The notes under the pieces were generated by a model. The model did no database searches. It was not told where the DNA came from and saw only the letters and a list, made by a program, of their open reading frames with translations. The position numbers and the translations under genes were made by a program. Shown in pieces: positions 9,042-17,742 of a DNA stretch of 38,399 nt. The stretch's first letter is position 1; each line of letters starts with the position of its first letter. Source of the DNA: an uncultured Bacilli bacterium (GTDB lineage Bacteria > Bacillota_I > Bacilli_A > RF39 > UBA660); NCBI GenBank assembly GCA_944332575.1, contig CALVKH010000006.1, positions 1 to 38,399 on the forward strand. The letters are read 5' to 3'.

Positions 9042-10853
9042 ATGGCTAAAAATCAAAAGTTACGTAGTGAAATTGATCCGAAGTATCAATGGGATTTAAG
9101 TACAATATATAAAAACATAGATGAATTTAACAAAGATTATGAGTTAGCATCTAATCTAATTTCAAAATTTTCTATTCATCAAAACGATATGATGGAAAGC
9201 GCTACTAATTTATTACAAACAATAGAAGACGATCATAAATTAGCAAGAATTATTACTAAACTATATATGTATGCTCACCTAAATAGTGATAGTGATACTA
9301 CTAATACAACTTATCAGGAATTAAAAGGTAGAGTAGAAAATTTAGATAACGATTATGATAAAGTATCATCATTTATGATACCAACTTTATTAAAATATGA
9401 TTATTCTAAAATAGAAGAATTTTATAAAGTGGAACCTAAATTATTGGAACATAGATTTAATTTAGAAAATATATATCGCTTTAAAGACCATGTATTAACT
9501 GAGCATGAAGAAGAGATGTTATCAACATTAAATCCAATTTTTGGGACTAGCGAAGACATATATGATGCTTTTACTAATTCTGATCTATCTTTTGGATATA
9601 TTAAAGATGAAAATAACGAAGATGTGGAACTAACAGAATCTACCTTTTCTAAATTCTTAAGATCAAAAGATCGAAGAGTAAGAAAAGATGCGTTTAAAAA
9701 AATGTATGAAACTTATGGAAGTTATAAAAATACTATAGCTAAAATATTAGTAGGAGAGATTAAAAGTAATGCTGCCGTGGATAAGATTAGAAAATATCCA
9801 TCTAGTTTAGAAGCTTGCTTATTTAGTGATAATATTTCAAAAGAGGTTTATGATAATTTAATTCATACCATTCATGAAAATTTAGAACCGCTTTATCATT
9901 ATTTTAATTTAAAGAAGAAAATGCTTAAGGTAGATGAATTACATTTATATGATACTTATGTATCCGTTATCCCTGAAAATAATAAAGAGTATACTTTTGA
10001 TGAGGCTAAGAATATCGTTATTCATGCTTTACAAGTATTAGGAGAAGATTATATTAATGATTTGCAAAAAGCTTTTGATGAGCGTTGGATCGATATCTAT
10101 GAAAATAAAGGCAAAGTATCAGGGGCTTATTCTTCAGGGTCCTATGATACGAATCCATTTATCTTATTAAATTTTAATGGAACATTAGATAGTGTATCGA
10201 CTCTTGCCCATGAGTTAGGACACTCTATGCATAGTTATTACTCAAGACTTAATAATCCATATCAATATTCTGGCTATAAAATATTTGTAGCAGAAGTAGC
10301 ATCCACAGTAAACGAATTACTTTTGGCAAATTATTTATTAAATAATAGTAATGATGACAAATTAAAGCTTACTATTTTAAATAATTTACTAGATATGTTT
10401 AAAGGAACTATCTATAGACAAGTCATGTTTGCAGAATTCGAAAAGATAATATATGAAAAAGAAGAAGCAAAAGAAGTATTGACTCATGAAGTATTATCTA
10501 ATATTTACTATGATTTAAATAAACAATATTTTGGTAATAATGTAATAATTGATGATGAAATACGTTATGAATGGATGAGAATACCTCATTTCTATTATAA
10601 TTTCTATGTTTATAAATATGCAACAGGATTAAGTGCTGCTTGTCATATTGTAAAACGTATTTTAAATAAAGAAGAGGATGCTGTTCATAGTTATTTAGAA
10701 TTCTTAAGTAGTGGAGGAAGAGATTATCCATTAGAAGAATTAAAAATAGCTGGAGTTGATATGACTGATAAAAAAGTAATAGAGAGTGCTATTAGTATGT
10801 TTAAGGAATATTTAGAAGAATTTGAGGATTTATATAATAAAATCAATAAGTAG
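9042..10853 (+). CDS. pepF: oligoendopeptidase F, M3 zinc metallopeptidase
   Basis: Cytoplasmic zinc endopeptidase that cleaves short peptides. The 603 residues match the M3B/PepF family: an N-terminal helical region (IDPKYQWDLSTIYKNIDEFNKD), a middle region (SSLEACLFSDNISKEVYDNL), and the catalytic HELGH at 390-394 (LAHELGHSMHSYYS). The third zinc ligand is probably Glu418 in VAEVASTVNE. The C-terminus shows YNFYVYKYATGLSAA. AAGGAG lies about 7 bases before the ATG. It sits between dnaK and dnaJ, which is unusual, and may share heat-shock expression. The family call is strong; a stress role is inferred from position only. Confidence 0.93.
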   Translation: MAKNQKLRSEIDPKYQWDLSTIYKNIDEFNKDYELASNLISKFSIHQNDMMESATNLLQTIEDDHKLARIITKLYMYAHLNSDSDTTNTTYQELKGRVENLDNDYDKVSSFMIPTLLKYDYSKIEEFYKVEPKLLEHRFNLENIYRFKDHVLTEHEEEMLSTLNPIFGTSEDIYDAFTNSDLSFGYIKDENNEDVELTESTFSKFLRSKDRRVRKDAFKKMYETYGSYKNTIAKILVGEIKSNAAVDKIRKYPSSLEACLFSDNISKEVYDNLIHTIHENLEPLYHYFNLKKKMLKVDELHLYDTYVSVIPENNKEYTFDEAKNIVIHALQVLGEDYINDLQKAFDERWIDIYENKGKVSGAYSSGSYDTNPFILLNFNGTLDSVSTLAHELGHSMHSYYSRLNNPYQYSGYKIFVAEVASTVNELLLANYLLNNSNDDKLKLTILNNLLDMFKGTIYRQVMFAEFEKIIYEKEEAKEVLTHEVLSNIYYDLNKQYFGNNVIIDDEIRYEWMRIPHFYYNFYVYKYATGLSAACHIVKRILNKEEDAVHSYLEFLSSGGRDYPLEELKIAGVDMTDKKVIESAISMFKEYLEEFEDLYNKINK

Positions 10854-10862
10854 GTGATATAA

Positions 10863-11969
10863 GTGAATAAAAGAGATTATTATGAGGTATTAGGAGTTGA
10901 TAAAAGCGCTTCCGATGCAGAAATAAAAAGTGCTTTTAGAAAACTAGCAAAACAATATCATCCGGATGTTAATAAAGCTCCTGATGCTGAAGCAAAATTT
11001 AAAGAAATACAAGAAGCTTATGCAGTATTATCGGATGAATCTAGACGTCGTCAATATGATCAATTTGGTCATGCTGCTTTTGATGGGAGTGCTGGTGGAG
11101 CTTCAGGATTTGGTGGATTTGATGCCTCTGGATTTGATTTTAGTGATATTTTTGATAGTATCTTTGGAAATAGTTTCGGTTTTGGGCAATCAAGAACAAG
11201 AACTAGTCGTGGAGCCGATAAATTGATGCGTATTCGATTAAGTTTTGAAGAAGCTATTTATGGGTGTGAAAAAACTATTAACCTTGATATGGATACAGAA
11301 TGTCCCGAATGTGATGGTAAAGGTGGGTTCCACGAATCAACATGTGATAAATGTCATGGAAGTGGAACAGTAACTAGTGAACAAAGGACTTTATTCGGTA
11401 CCTTTATGACTAAAACTACTTGTCCAAAGTGTGGTGGACGAGGTAAAAGTTTTAAAGAAAAATGTAGTAAATGTCGCGGTAGTGGAACTATTAGACAAAA
11501 TAAAGATATTAGTGTTACTATTCCTAAAGGTGTTGATAATGGTTATCGTCTAAAATTATCTGGTAAAGGAGAAGCCGGAGCAAATGGTGGACCAAACGGA
11601 GATTTATATATTGAATTTATTGTCGATAAACATAAATATTTTGAACGTGATGGAGATGACATTTATTTAGAGGTTCCAATTACGGTAACAGAAGCTATTT
11701 TAGGATGTAAAAAAGAAATACCAACTCTATATGGTAATATTAAACTAACGATACCTGCTGGTTCCAATAGCGGTGATAAACAACGTATTAAAGGAAAAGG
11801 TGTTGATAATGCTAATAGTTACCGTAATGGAGATATGTATATTATATTAAAAGTAAAAAATCCTAAAAAGTTATCAAGATTACAAAAAGAACTTTTATCA
11901 AAATTAGATGATACTGATTTGGAAGATAGTGAAATTAAATCTTTTGATGATTTTACAAGAAGAAATTAA
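10863..11969 (+). CDS. dnaJ: chaperone protein DnaJ (Hsp40)
   Basis: Co-chaperone that delivers clients to DnaK and stimulates its ATPase. The start is GTG at 10863, with TAGGTGAT upstream. The 368 residues contain the J domain with His-Pro-Asp at 33-35, a Gly/Phe-rich linker (about 70-112), and four zinc-finger repeats ([32 protein letters not shown]). The C-terminal substrate-binding domains follow ([22 protein letters not shown]). This is a complete type I DnaJ. It lies 9 bases after pepF and ends the heat-shock operon; a terminator follows. Confidence 0.97.
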   Translation: MNKRDYYEVLGVDKSASDAEIKSAFRKLAKQYHPDVNKAPDAEAKFKEIQEAYAVLSDESRRRQYDQFGHAAFDGSAGGASGFGGFDASGFDFSDIFDSIFGNSFGFGQSRTRTSRGADKLMRIRLSFEEAIYGCEKTINLDMDTECPECDGKGGFHESTCDKCHGSGTVTSEQRTLFGTFMTKTTCPKCGGRGKSFKEKCSKCRGSGTIRQNKDISVTIPKGVDNGYRLKLSGKGEAGANGGPNGDLYIEFIVDKHKYFERDGDDIYLEVPITVTEAILGCKKEIPTLYGNIKLTIPAGSNSGDKQRIKGKGVDNANSYRNGDMYIILKVKNPKKLSRLQKELLSKLDDTDLEDSEIKSFDDFTRRN

Positions 11970-11988
11970 TAAAAAATAAATAAATAAG

Positions 11989-12026
11989 AATAGGCAATAA
12001 TTTAAAAATAAGGTTGTCTATTTTTT
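11989..12026 (+). terminator. terminator after dnaJ
   Basis: AATAGGCAA (11989-11997) pairs with TTGTCTATT (12014-12022) with one G-U pair and a 16-nt loop, then a T run to 12026. It ends the heat-shock operon. Confidence 0.65.
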
Positions 12027-12060
12027 ACTTTAAAATAGATCTTTCTTTTTCATTTATTTG

Positions 12061-12069
12061 TGCTATAAT
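12061..12069 (+). promoter_or_regulatory. extended -10 promoter for the polysaccharide deacetylase gene
   Basis: TGCTATAAT at 12061-12069, an exact extended -10 (TGnTATAAT). No convincing -35 hexamer is seen. It lies 32 bases before the ATG at 12102. Confidence 0.6.
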
Positions 12070-12101
12070 TTAGATGATGTAGTAAATAAAGTGGTGAAGA
12101 G

Positions 12102-13349
12102 ATGAAAAAGAAAATTATAGTATTAATTATATTAATAGTACTTATCATAGGAAGTGTAGTAGGGGGAGTAATATATTATATTAATTATCAAAAATCTATG
12201 GAAGAACAACAAAAATATGAAGAAAATTTGCAAAAAGAAGAAGAAATCCTTAATACAATTAAGAATAATTATAGTGAAATAGTTAAAACCACTAAAGAAA
12301 CTAAATTGTATAAATTAATTGATGATAACTATGAAGAAATTGGTAAAATTAGTAATGATGTTAATTTAACTTTAAATACAATAGAAAATATAACTCTAGA
12401 TAATAAATATTTAAAATTAGCTAATATTGATTATTATGTATATTATGAAGATATTATACCTAGTAATATAAGTGAAGAAGAGAAGTATTATAATAATTAT
12501 ATTCCTTTTGATAATACTATAATTACTAAAAGTCCTACTAATTTTTATATAGATGATAAGTTAGTTTATAGTATAAATGAATCATTACAATTTTCCGTAA
12601 TTATCAATGAAGATGATTATTATTATGTTAAATTTGATGATAGATTATTGGCAATCAAAAAAGATAATGTTGAAAAAGAAGTGACATCTAATCAAAATAC
12701 TTCTGTAGCAGAAGAAATAGCCGTTTTAAATTACCATTTCTTTTATGACCCAAATAAAGGGGAAGTATGCAATGAAATTATTTGCTTAACTACAGATAAA
12801 TTTGAAGAACAATTAAAATATTTAAAAGATAATGGATTTTATACTGCAACAATGAAAGATATGAGTCTATGGATGCAAAAGAAAATTCAACTTCCTAAAA
12901 AGACAGCAGTGATTACTATTGATGATGGAGCAATGGGAACTGACACCCATTTAATTGAATTATTAGAAAAATACGATCTACATGGTACCTTATTCTTAAT
13001 TACGGCATGGTGGCCTAAAGAAAAATATGTGTCTGATAATTTAGAAATTCAATCTCATGGTAATGACATTCATAATTTTCAAGGAGAAGCTTTATATAAG
13101 ACAAAACAACAATTATTAACTGATTTCCAATTATCAATTCAAGCATTAGATGGTGAAAATACTGCCTTTTGTTATCCTTTTTATGCTCATAATATGACAG
13201 TGCGTAGTGCTGTAAAGGAATCAGGCTTTCAAATTGCTTTTGTAGGAGGAAATAGAAAAGCTAGTCAAAGTAATGATCTTTATCAAATAAATCGTTATGT
13301 AATATACAGTTATACAACATTAAATCAATTTATCAATATGGTCAATTAA
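12102..13349 (+). CDS. membrane-anchored polysaccharide deacetylase (NodB/CE4 family)
   Basis: Probable metal-dependent deacetylase acting on cell-wall or surface glycans outside the membrane. The 415 residues start with one membrane anchor (about 4-28, IIVLIILIVLIIGSVVGGV). An extended, poorly recognisable extracellular region of about 180 residues follows, then a NodB-type domain. The catalytic and metal Asp pair is at 274-275 (AVITIDDGAMG), the metal His pair at 319 and 324 (SHGNDIH), and the groove motif is AFCYPFYAHN. CE4 enzymes usually have TFDDG; here it is TIDDG, a small change. It is a single-gene unit with its own extended -10 promoter. The exact substrate cannot be told. Confidence 0.82.
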   Translation: MKKKIIVLIILIVLIIGSVVGGVIYYINYQKSMEEQQKYEENLQKEEEILNTIKNNYSEIVKTTKETKLYKLIDDNYEEIGKISNDVNLTLNTIENITLDNKYLKLANIDYYVYYEDIIPSNISEEEKYYNNYIPFDNTIITKSPTNFYIDDKLVYSINESLQFSVIINEDDYYYVKFDDRLLAIKKDNVEKEVTSNQNTSVAEEIAVLNYHFFYDPNKGEVCNEIICLTTDKFEEQLKYLKDNGFYTATMKDMSLWMQKKIQLPKKTAVITIDDGAMGTDTHLIELLEKYDLHGTLFLITAWWPKEKYVSDNLEIQSHGNDIHNFQGEALYKTKQQLLTDFQLSIQALDGENTAFCYPFYAHNMTVRSAVKESGFQIAFVGGNRKASQSNDLYQINRYVIYSYTTLNQFINMVN

Positions 13350-13350
13350 A

Positions 13351-13390
13351 AAAAGTTTAGTTTTTATCAGAAACTAGACTTTCTTTTTTT
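13351..13390. terminator. bidirectional terminator between deacetylase and rarA
   Basis: AAGTTTAGTTT (13353-13363) pairs with AAACTAGACTT (13371-13381) with one G-U pair, flanked by A's on the left and T's on the right. It serves both convergent genes and overlaps the rarA stop codon. Confidence 0.8.
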
Positions 13391-14595
13391 ATTTTATCAA
13401 TTTTTTCTCTTATTTGTTTTAGCATTCTTTCATTTTGTGAATTATCATTAGGTATATAATATTTTTTATTTTTTAAATTATCAGGTAAATATTGTTGTAC
13501 GACAAAGTGATTTGGATAATCATGAGGATATTTATAGTCAGGGGAAGTTGTTTTAATATGATTAGGAACACTACCACATCTACCAGTTCTAATATCCTCT
13601 AAAGCTTTATCTAAAGCTAAATGACTAGAATTTGATTTTGGAGATAATGCTAATTCTATTACAACTTCTGCAAGAGGAATTCTGGCTTCAGGAAGACCTA
13701 CTAACTGGCTAGCATGAATAGCTGCCATTACTTTAGGTCCCATCGATGGATTAGCAAGTCCAATATCTTCATAACATATCACACTCATACGTCTATAAAT
13801 ACTATCTAGATCACCTGCTTCGATTAGTCTCGCTAAATAATGTAGACTAGCATCTACATCGCTACCACGAATAGATTTTTGAAAAGCACTTAACACATCA
13901 TAATAACCATCTTCATTTTTATCATGAAAGAAAGCTGGTTTATTATTAATTTTCTTTAAATGTTCTAAATTGATTTTTTTGTCTTGAGAAGAGTAGTATG
14001 CTACTTCTAATAAATTATAAGCATATCTTAAATCAGTATTAGCAACTTTTGCTATATAATCAATACTTTCTTCATCTATTTCAATATCTTTTAAATATTC
14101 ACTTTTAATCGCTCTATTTAATCCCTCAATAATATCATCATCACTAAGAGGTAAAAGTTCAAATAATTGACATCTACTTCTAATAGCAGGATTAATAGCA
14201 TGATAGGGATTACTAGTAGTAAGACCAATTAATGTAATTAAACCGCTTTCTAATTGAGGTAACAATAAGTCTTGTTTATCTTTATTTAAACGATGAATTT
14301 CATCCATAATTAAAATCATACCATCAAATAATTTGGCTTCTTCTACCACAACATCAAAATCATGTTTATTATTAATAGTTGCATTTAAAAAACGATATTT
14401 TACTCCTAATTGTTTTACAATAGCATTAGCGATCGATGTTTTACCAATACCAGGGCGACCATATAAAATCATTGAGAATATTTTATTATTATTTGTTAGG
14501 TTCGTTAAAACTTTACCTGGACCTATTAAATGCTTTTGACCAATTACTTCATCTAATGAATTGGGCGCTAATTTTAATGCTAATGGTTTATCCAT
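13357..14595 (-). CDS. rarA: replication-associated recombination protein RarA (MgsA) AAA+ ATPase
   Basis: Clamp-loader-like ATPase acting at stalled replication forks. I place the start at 14595 (MDKPLALKLAPNSLDEVIGQ, 412 residues), the family's usual N-terminus; twelve more upstream codons are open but look non-coding. Walker A is GRPGIGKT (46-53). Walker B is ILIMDEIHR (Asp98-Glu99). Sensor 1 is in IGLTTSNPYHAINPAIRSRCQLFEL, with the arginine finger SRC. The C-terminal tetramerisation region contains SVICYEDIGLANPSMGP and a YPHDYPNHFVVQQYLPD segment typical of RarA/WRNIP1. It diverges from xerD. Confidence 0.94.
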   Translation of the reverse strand: MDKPLALKLAPNSLDEVIGQKHLIGPGKVLTNLTNNNKIFSMILYGRPGIGKTSIANAIVKQLGVKYRFLNATINNKHDFDVVVEEAKLFDGMILIMDEIHRLNKDKQDLLLPQLESGLITLIGLTTSNPYHAINPAIRSRCQLFELLPLSDDDIIEGLNRAIKSEYLKDIEIDEESIDYIAKVANTDLRYAYNLLEVAYYSSQDKKINLEHLKKINNKPAFFHDKNEDGYYDVLSAFQKSIRGSDVDASLHYLARLIEAGDLDSIYRRMSVICYEDIGLANPSMGPKVMAAIHASQLVGLPEARIPLAEVVIELALSPKSNSSHLALDKALEDIRTGRCGSVPNHIKTTSPDYKYPHDYPNHFVVQQYLPDNLKNKKYYIPNDNSQNERMLKQIREKIDKIKKESLVSDKN

Positions 14596-14623
14596 ATTAT
14601 CATCTCTTTCTACACATAAATAG

Positions 14624-14659
14624 TTTATCATATCGAAAATATGTTTGCAATATGATAAA
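14624..14659. promoter_or_regulatory. 10-bp inverted repeat over the probable rarA promoter
   Basis: TTTATCATAT (14624-14633) and ATATGATAAA (14650-14659) are perfect inverted repeats separated by 16 bp. On the minus strand a TTGCAA...TAAACT promoter-like pair with about 17-bp spacing runs through the element, with the -10 in the left arm. The dyad may therefore be an operator for rarA. No protein can be named. Confidence 0.4.
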
Positions 14660-14737
14660 TAATTATAACTTATTTAAGAATTATCGATATATAAATCTTT
14701 AAAAGGCTAATTGAATATTTTTTTATTGATTAATTTG

Positions 14738-14746
14738 TGATAAAAT
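14738..14746 (+). promoter_or_regulatory. extended -10 promoter for xerD-deoB
   Basis: TGATAAAAT at 14738-14746 is an extended -10 element with no clear -35. It is 23 bases before the xerD ATG. Confidence 0.5.
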
Positions 14747-14769
14747 ACTAATAGATATAAGGTGATTAT

Positions 14770-15660
14770 ATGAATAATACATATAGAGAAGAATATTTAT
14801 CGTATATAGAATTTGAAAGACGATTATCTAAAAATACAGTAGCTTCCTATTCCAATGATTTAGATAAGTATTATTTATTTTTAAAAAAGAGAAATATATC
14901 TTCTGTATCTAAAATAACTAAAAAAGATATACTAGATTATTTAGAATACTTATCTAAAGAAGGAATATCTACTACTTCAATTGCTAGAAAATTAACTACT
15001 ATCAAAAATTTTCATGGTTTTCTATATCAAAGAGAACTTATTAATAATGATGTAGCTTCTTCAATCGAACGTCCTAAATTAAGAAAAACATTACCTAAGG
15101 TAATGACTGTAGAAGAAGTAGATAGACTATTAGATGTTCCATTAAATACAATATTTGACTATAGAGATAAAGCTATGTTAGAATTAATGTATGCAACTGG
15201 ATTAAGAGTAAGCGAGTTATTAAATCTTACTTTAAACGACATTGATTTTGAAAATTGTATAGTAAGATGTATGGGAAAAGGTAAAAAAGAAAGAATCATT
15301 CCTATTGGAGAGTATGTTTTAGATTCGATGAAAAAATACTTAGAGAAAAGGCCTAAATTGTATTTAATGAAACGTGATGACCATTTATTTTTAAATAATC
15401 ACGGTAAAGGGTTGAGTAGAAGTAGTTTTTTTAAAATGATCAAAAAAAGATTAAAAATATGCAATATCAATATTGATATATCACCTCATACATTAAGGCA
15501 TAGTTTTGCTACTCATATGATTGAACATGGTTCTGATTTACGTGTTGTACAAGAGTTATTAGGACATTCTGATATCAGTACAACTAAAATATATACACAT
15601 ATTTCTAATCAAAAAGTACGAACTGATTATGAAAACTTTCATCCAAGAAGCAAAAAGTAA
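14770..15660 (+). CDS. xerD: site-specific tyrosine recombinase XerD
   Basis: Tyrosine recombinase of the Xer type, which resolves chromosome dimers at dif with XerC. The 296 residues have an N-terminal SAM-like DNA-binding domain (YLSYIEFERRLSKNTVASYSNDL). The catalytic domain has the full set: Arg146 (ATGLRVSELL), Lys about 170 (GKGKKERIIP), His240 and Arg243 (PHTLRHSFATHM), His266 (LLGHSDISTT) and nucleophile Tyr275 (KIYTHIS). It is called XerD rather than XerC because it is followed by deoB, as in Bacillus, where xerD precedes the phosphopentomutase gene. AGGTGAT lies before the ATG. Confidence 0.9.
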   Translation: MNNTYREEYLSYIEFERRLSKNTVASYSNDLDKYYLFLKKRNISSVSKITKKDILDYLEYLSKEGISTTSIARKLTTIKNFHGFLYQRELINNDVASSIERPKLRKTLPKVMTVEEVDRLLDVPLNTIFDYRDKAMLELMYATGLRVSELLNLTLNDIDFENCIVRCMGKGKKERIIPIGEYVLDSMKKYLEKRPKLYLMKRDDHLFLNNHGKGLSRSSFFKMIKKRLKICNINIDISPHTLRHSFATHMIEHGSDLRVVQELLGHSDISTTKIYTHISNQKVRTDYENFHPRSKK

Positions 15661-15672
15661 GGAGATTTGAAT

Positions 15673-16842
15673 ATGAAATTTAAAAGAATATTTGTCTTAA
15701 TATTAGATTCTTTAGGAGTAGGGGAAGCACCAGATGCTAATAACTATAATGATAGTGGTGCTAATACATTAAAACATATCATGGATAATTATGATTTATT
15801 TATTCCAAATTTAAAGAAATTAGGTTTTTTAAATACTATTAATATGGATGATAATCCTAATGTAGAAGCATATTATACTATTGCTCACCCAAGTAATATA
15901 GGAAAAGATAGTATTTCAGGGCATTATGAAATTATTGGATTAGATAATAAAATTCCATTTAAAACTTTTTCTGAAAAAGCTTTTCCTAGAGAATTAATAG
16001 ATATCATAGAAGCTAATATAGGAAAAAGATTGATTGGTAATAAAGTAACTAGTGGCGAAAATATCCTAGCAGAATTAGGTGAAAGACATTTAAATTATGG
16101 TTCTTTAATTATTTTTACATCAGGGGATTCTACACTAGAAATAGCCGCTCATGAAGATATTGTACCTATATCTAAATTATATTCTTACTGTGAAAAAATT
16201 AGAAAGTTAACTGAACGTGAAGAATGGAGAGTAGCAAGAGTTATTGCAAGACCATTCACTGGTAAAAATGGTAAATTTAGGTTTACTAATGATCGTAAAG
16301 ATTATACTTTAAAACCACAGAAGAAAAGCATTTTAAATAATTTAAAAGATAATGAATATGATGTGATTTCTATCGGTAAATTAAATGATATAGTAGATGG
16401 AGAAGGAATAACTAAAATAATTAAAGCTTCCGCTACTAACATTGATACGATTAATAAAATGACTGATATTATGTCTAAACATTTTACAGGAGTATGTATT
16501 ACTAATTTAAGTGAATTTGATAGTTCTTACGGACATCAACGTAATGTAGAGGGTTATGCTACAGCTATTGAAGAATTAGATGTGGAAATACCACTAATTT
16601 TAAATAAATTAAATAATGATGATTTATTAATTATTACAGCTGATCATGGTAATGATCCTACTTTCGAGGGTACTTATCATACAAGAGAGAATGTTCCAGT
16701 TATTATATTTGGAAGAAACTTTAAAGAACCTAAGAAAATGCCAATATTAAATACGTTAGCTGATATTGGGGCTACTATTGCAGATAATTTTGATGTTCCT
16801 AAGACTGATATGGGAACTAGTTTCCTAGATCAGTTAAAATAA
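15673..16842 (+). CDS. deoB: phosphopentomutase
   Basis: Converts (deoxy)ribose 1-phosphate and 5-phosphate in nucleoside salvage. The start is ATG 15673 (389 residues), 8 bases after AAGGAG; a TTG at 15667 is open but falls too close to that site. Alkaline-phosphatase-superfamily metal motifs are visible: the N-terminal ILDSLGVGEAPDA, the middle KDSISGHYEIIG, and the C-terminal ITADHGNDPTFEGTYHTRENVPV. The length is standard. It lies 12 bases after xerD and is probably cotranscribed. The purine nucleoside phosphorylase gene that often follows is not here. Confidence 0.95.
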   Translation: MKFKRIFVLILDSLGVGEAPDANNYNDSGANTLKHIMDNYDLFIPNLKKLGFLNTINMDDNPNVEAYYTIAHPSNIGKDSISGHYEIIGLDNKIPFKTFSEKAFPRELIDIIEANIGKRLIGNKVTSGENILAELGERHLNYGSLIIFTSGDSTLEIAAHEDIVPISKLYSYCEKIRKLTEREEWRVARVIARPFTGKNGKFRFTNDRKDYTLKPQKKSILNNLKDNEYDVISIGKLNDIVDGEGITKIIKASATNIDTINKMTDIMSKHFTGVCITNLSEFDSSYGHQRNVEGYATAIEELDVEIPLILNKLNNDDLLIITADHGNDPTFEGTYHTRENVPVIIFGRNFKEPKKMPILNTLADIGATIADNFDVPKTDMGTSFLDQLK

Positions 16843-16873
16843 AAAAGAGTAGGGGAATGCTCCCTATTCTTTT
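16843..16873. terminator. terminator after deoB (also serves DUF1540 gene)
   Basis: AAAAGAGTAGGG (16843-16854), 7-nt loop, CCCTATTCTTTT (16862-16873), a 12-bp stem with one G-U pair. A's and T's flank both sides, so it can stop transcription from deoB and from the minus-strand DUF1540 gene. Confidence 0.8.
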
Positions 16874-17048
16874 ATTGTTGCTTCATTTTAAAGCTATCAC
16901 ATATAGTTTCATTTTTTTCATTTACTTTATCATTTTGACATCCACTATTACATGATACCATAATCTCTTCTAAATTACATTCATTACAATCACATTTGTT
17001 GTATGCACAACTCTTAACATTACATTTGATTTTTTGATTATTTTCCAT
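16872..17048 (-). CDS. DUF1540 cysteine-rich mini-protein
   Basis: A 58-residue protein. Eight cysteines lie at 9, 14, 19, 21, 24, 33, 37 and 50 in the order typical of DUF1540 (IKCNVKSCAYNKCDC near the start, ETICDSFKM at the end). Members are probable metal-binding proteins in Firmicutes, some linked with spores; the function here is unknown. The start ATGGAAAAT has GGAGGT 7 bases upstream, a strong ribosome site that supports a real gene despite its small size. It converges on deoB and shares the terminator, which overlaps its stop codon. Confidence 0.8.
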   Translation of the reverse strand: MENNQKIKCNVKSCAYNKCDCNECNLEEIMVSCNSGCQNDKVNEKNETICDSFKMKQQ

Positions 17049-17426
17049 TTAATTTACCTCCACTATTATTTTGCTCTATTTTTAATCTATTATTCCCCTA
17101 TTCTTAAATAAATAGGGAAGTATACGAAATTAAAGTTAATTTAAACAAAATTAGATCTTAAAAGATGTATAATTATCCACCTAATTTTGTTTAAATTACA
17201 TTTATATAATGTGATGATATTAATATATAATCGTATATATAATTTAGAAATTATAAATGTATTTTATATATTAATAATATAATTATTTATTAAATTAGTA
17301 TTTGTTTCATGTATTATTTATTGTATAATAAATATATATAAAAGAGTAGTGAGAATAATATTATATTATTTATAAAATAGTATCTTAATAATTTATATAT
17401 TATATATGAAGTCAACATAATATCAA
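17049..17426. other. very AT-rich intergenic zone with inverted repeats, no gene
   Basis: About 380 bases between two minus-strand genes. The part nearest the DUF1540 gene should hold its promoter and contains a small CCCTATT/AATAGGG hairpin (17096-17117). Next is the 18-bp inverted repeat described separately. From about 17200 to 17410 the sequence is almost only A and T. I find no open reading frame with a ribosome site on either strand, and no RNA gene that I can recognise. Confidence 0.6.
17137..17198. repeat. 18-bp perfect inverted repeat, 26-bp spacer
   Basis: TTAATTTAAACAAAATTAG-type arm at 17137-17154 and its exact complement at 17181-17198. The 26-bp spacer holds a smaller palindrome (ATCTT-AA-AAGAT, 17155-17166). 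It is not followed by a T run and lies far from any stop codon on the plus strand. It could be an RNA hairpin, an operator, or the scar of a small mobile element; no target-site duplication is visible. Confidence 0.7.
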
Positions 17427-17678
17427 TTATCGGAAGTTGTTAAAAAACAAATTTATTACTATTTTCTTAGTAATATTATTAGTAAAATTAATACTACGAT
17501 TAATATTGTTATTATCATTTATTTTATTATGATTAATTAATGTATCTTGTTTAAAGGTATACAATATTTTATTTAAATACGTAATAAAAATATAATATAA
17601 AATACAAGATAAAAATATAGTACAAAATAAACAAATAATAAATATACTTATAAATAGTTTTAAATCAACATTATTCAT
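17427..17678 (-). CDS. small single-pass membrane protein, function unknown
   Basis: I do not recognise this 83-residue protein. It has one strong hydrophobic segment (about 8-35, LFISIFIICLFCTIFLSCILYY) and then a polar, Asn/Ile/Lys-rich tail of about 45 residues (NHNKINDNNNINRSINF). The start is supported by AAAGAGGTAAT before ATG. It lies downstream of the HTH regulator on the same strand, but a terminator separates them. The Asn/Ile/Lys content partly reflects the local AT bias, so the reading frame could be weakly constrained. Confidence 0.5.
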   Translation of the reverse strand: MNNVDLKLFISIFIICLFCTIFLSCILYYIFITYLNKILYTFKQDTLINHNKINDNNNINRSINFTNNITKKIVINLFFNNFR

Positions 17679-17704
17679 ATTACCTCTTTCTTATAAACAA
17701 ATAT

Positions 17705-17742
17705 ATAATTAAAATAAAAGTGATATATTTCTATATCACTTT
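17705..17742 (-). terminator. terminator after HTH regulator gene
   Basis: An 11-bp stem AAAGTGATATA / TATATCACTTT (17717-17727 with 17732-17742) with a 4-nt loop. On the minus strand it is followed by TTTATTTTAATT. It overlaps the regulator's stop codon. Confidence 0.75.

Noticed and set aside
10966-11226. Overlapping +1-frame ORF in dnaJ
   Set aside because: It is an out-of-frame reading of the J and Gly/Phe regions of dnaJ without its own ribosome site.
14624-14659. dif site for XerC/XerD near xerD
   Set aside because: The dyad has 10-bp arms with a 16-bp spacer; dif has 11-bp arms with a 6-8 bp centre, and the arm bases do not resemble it.
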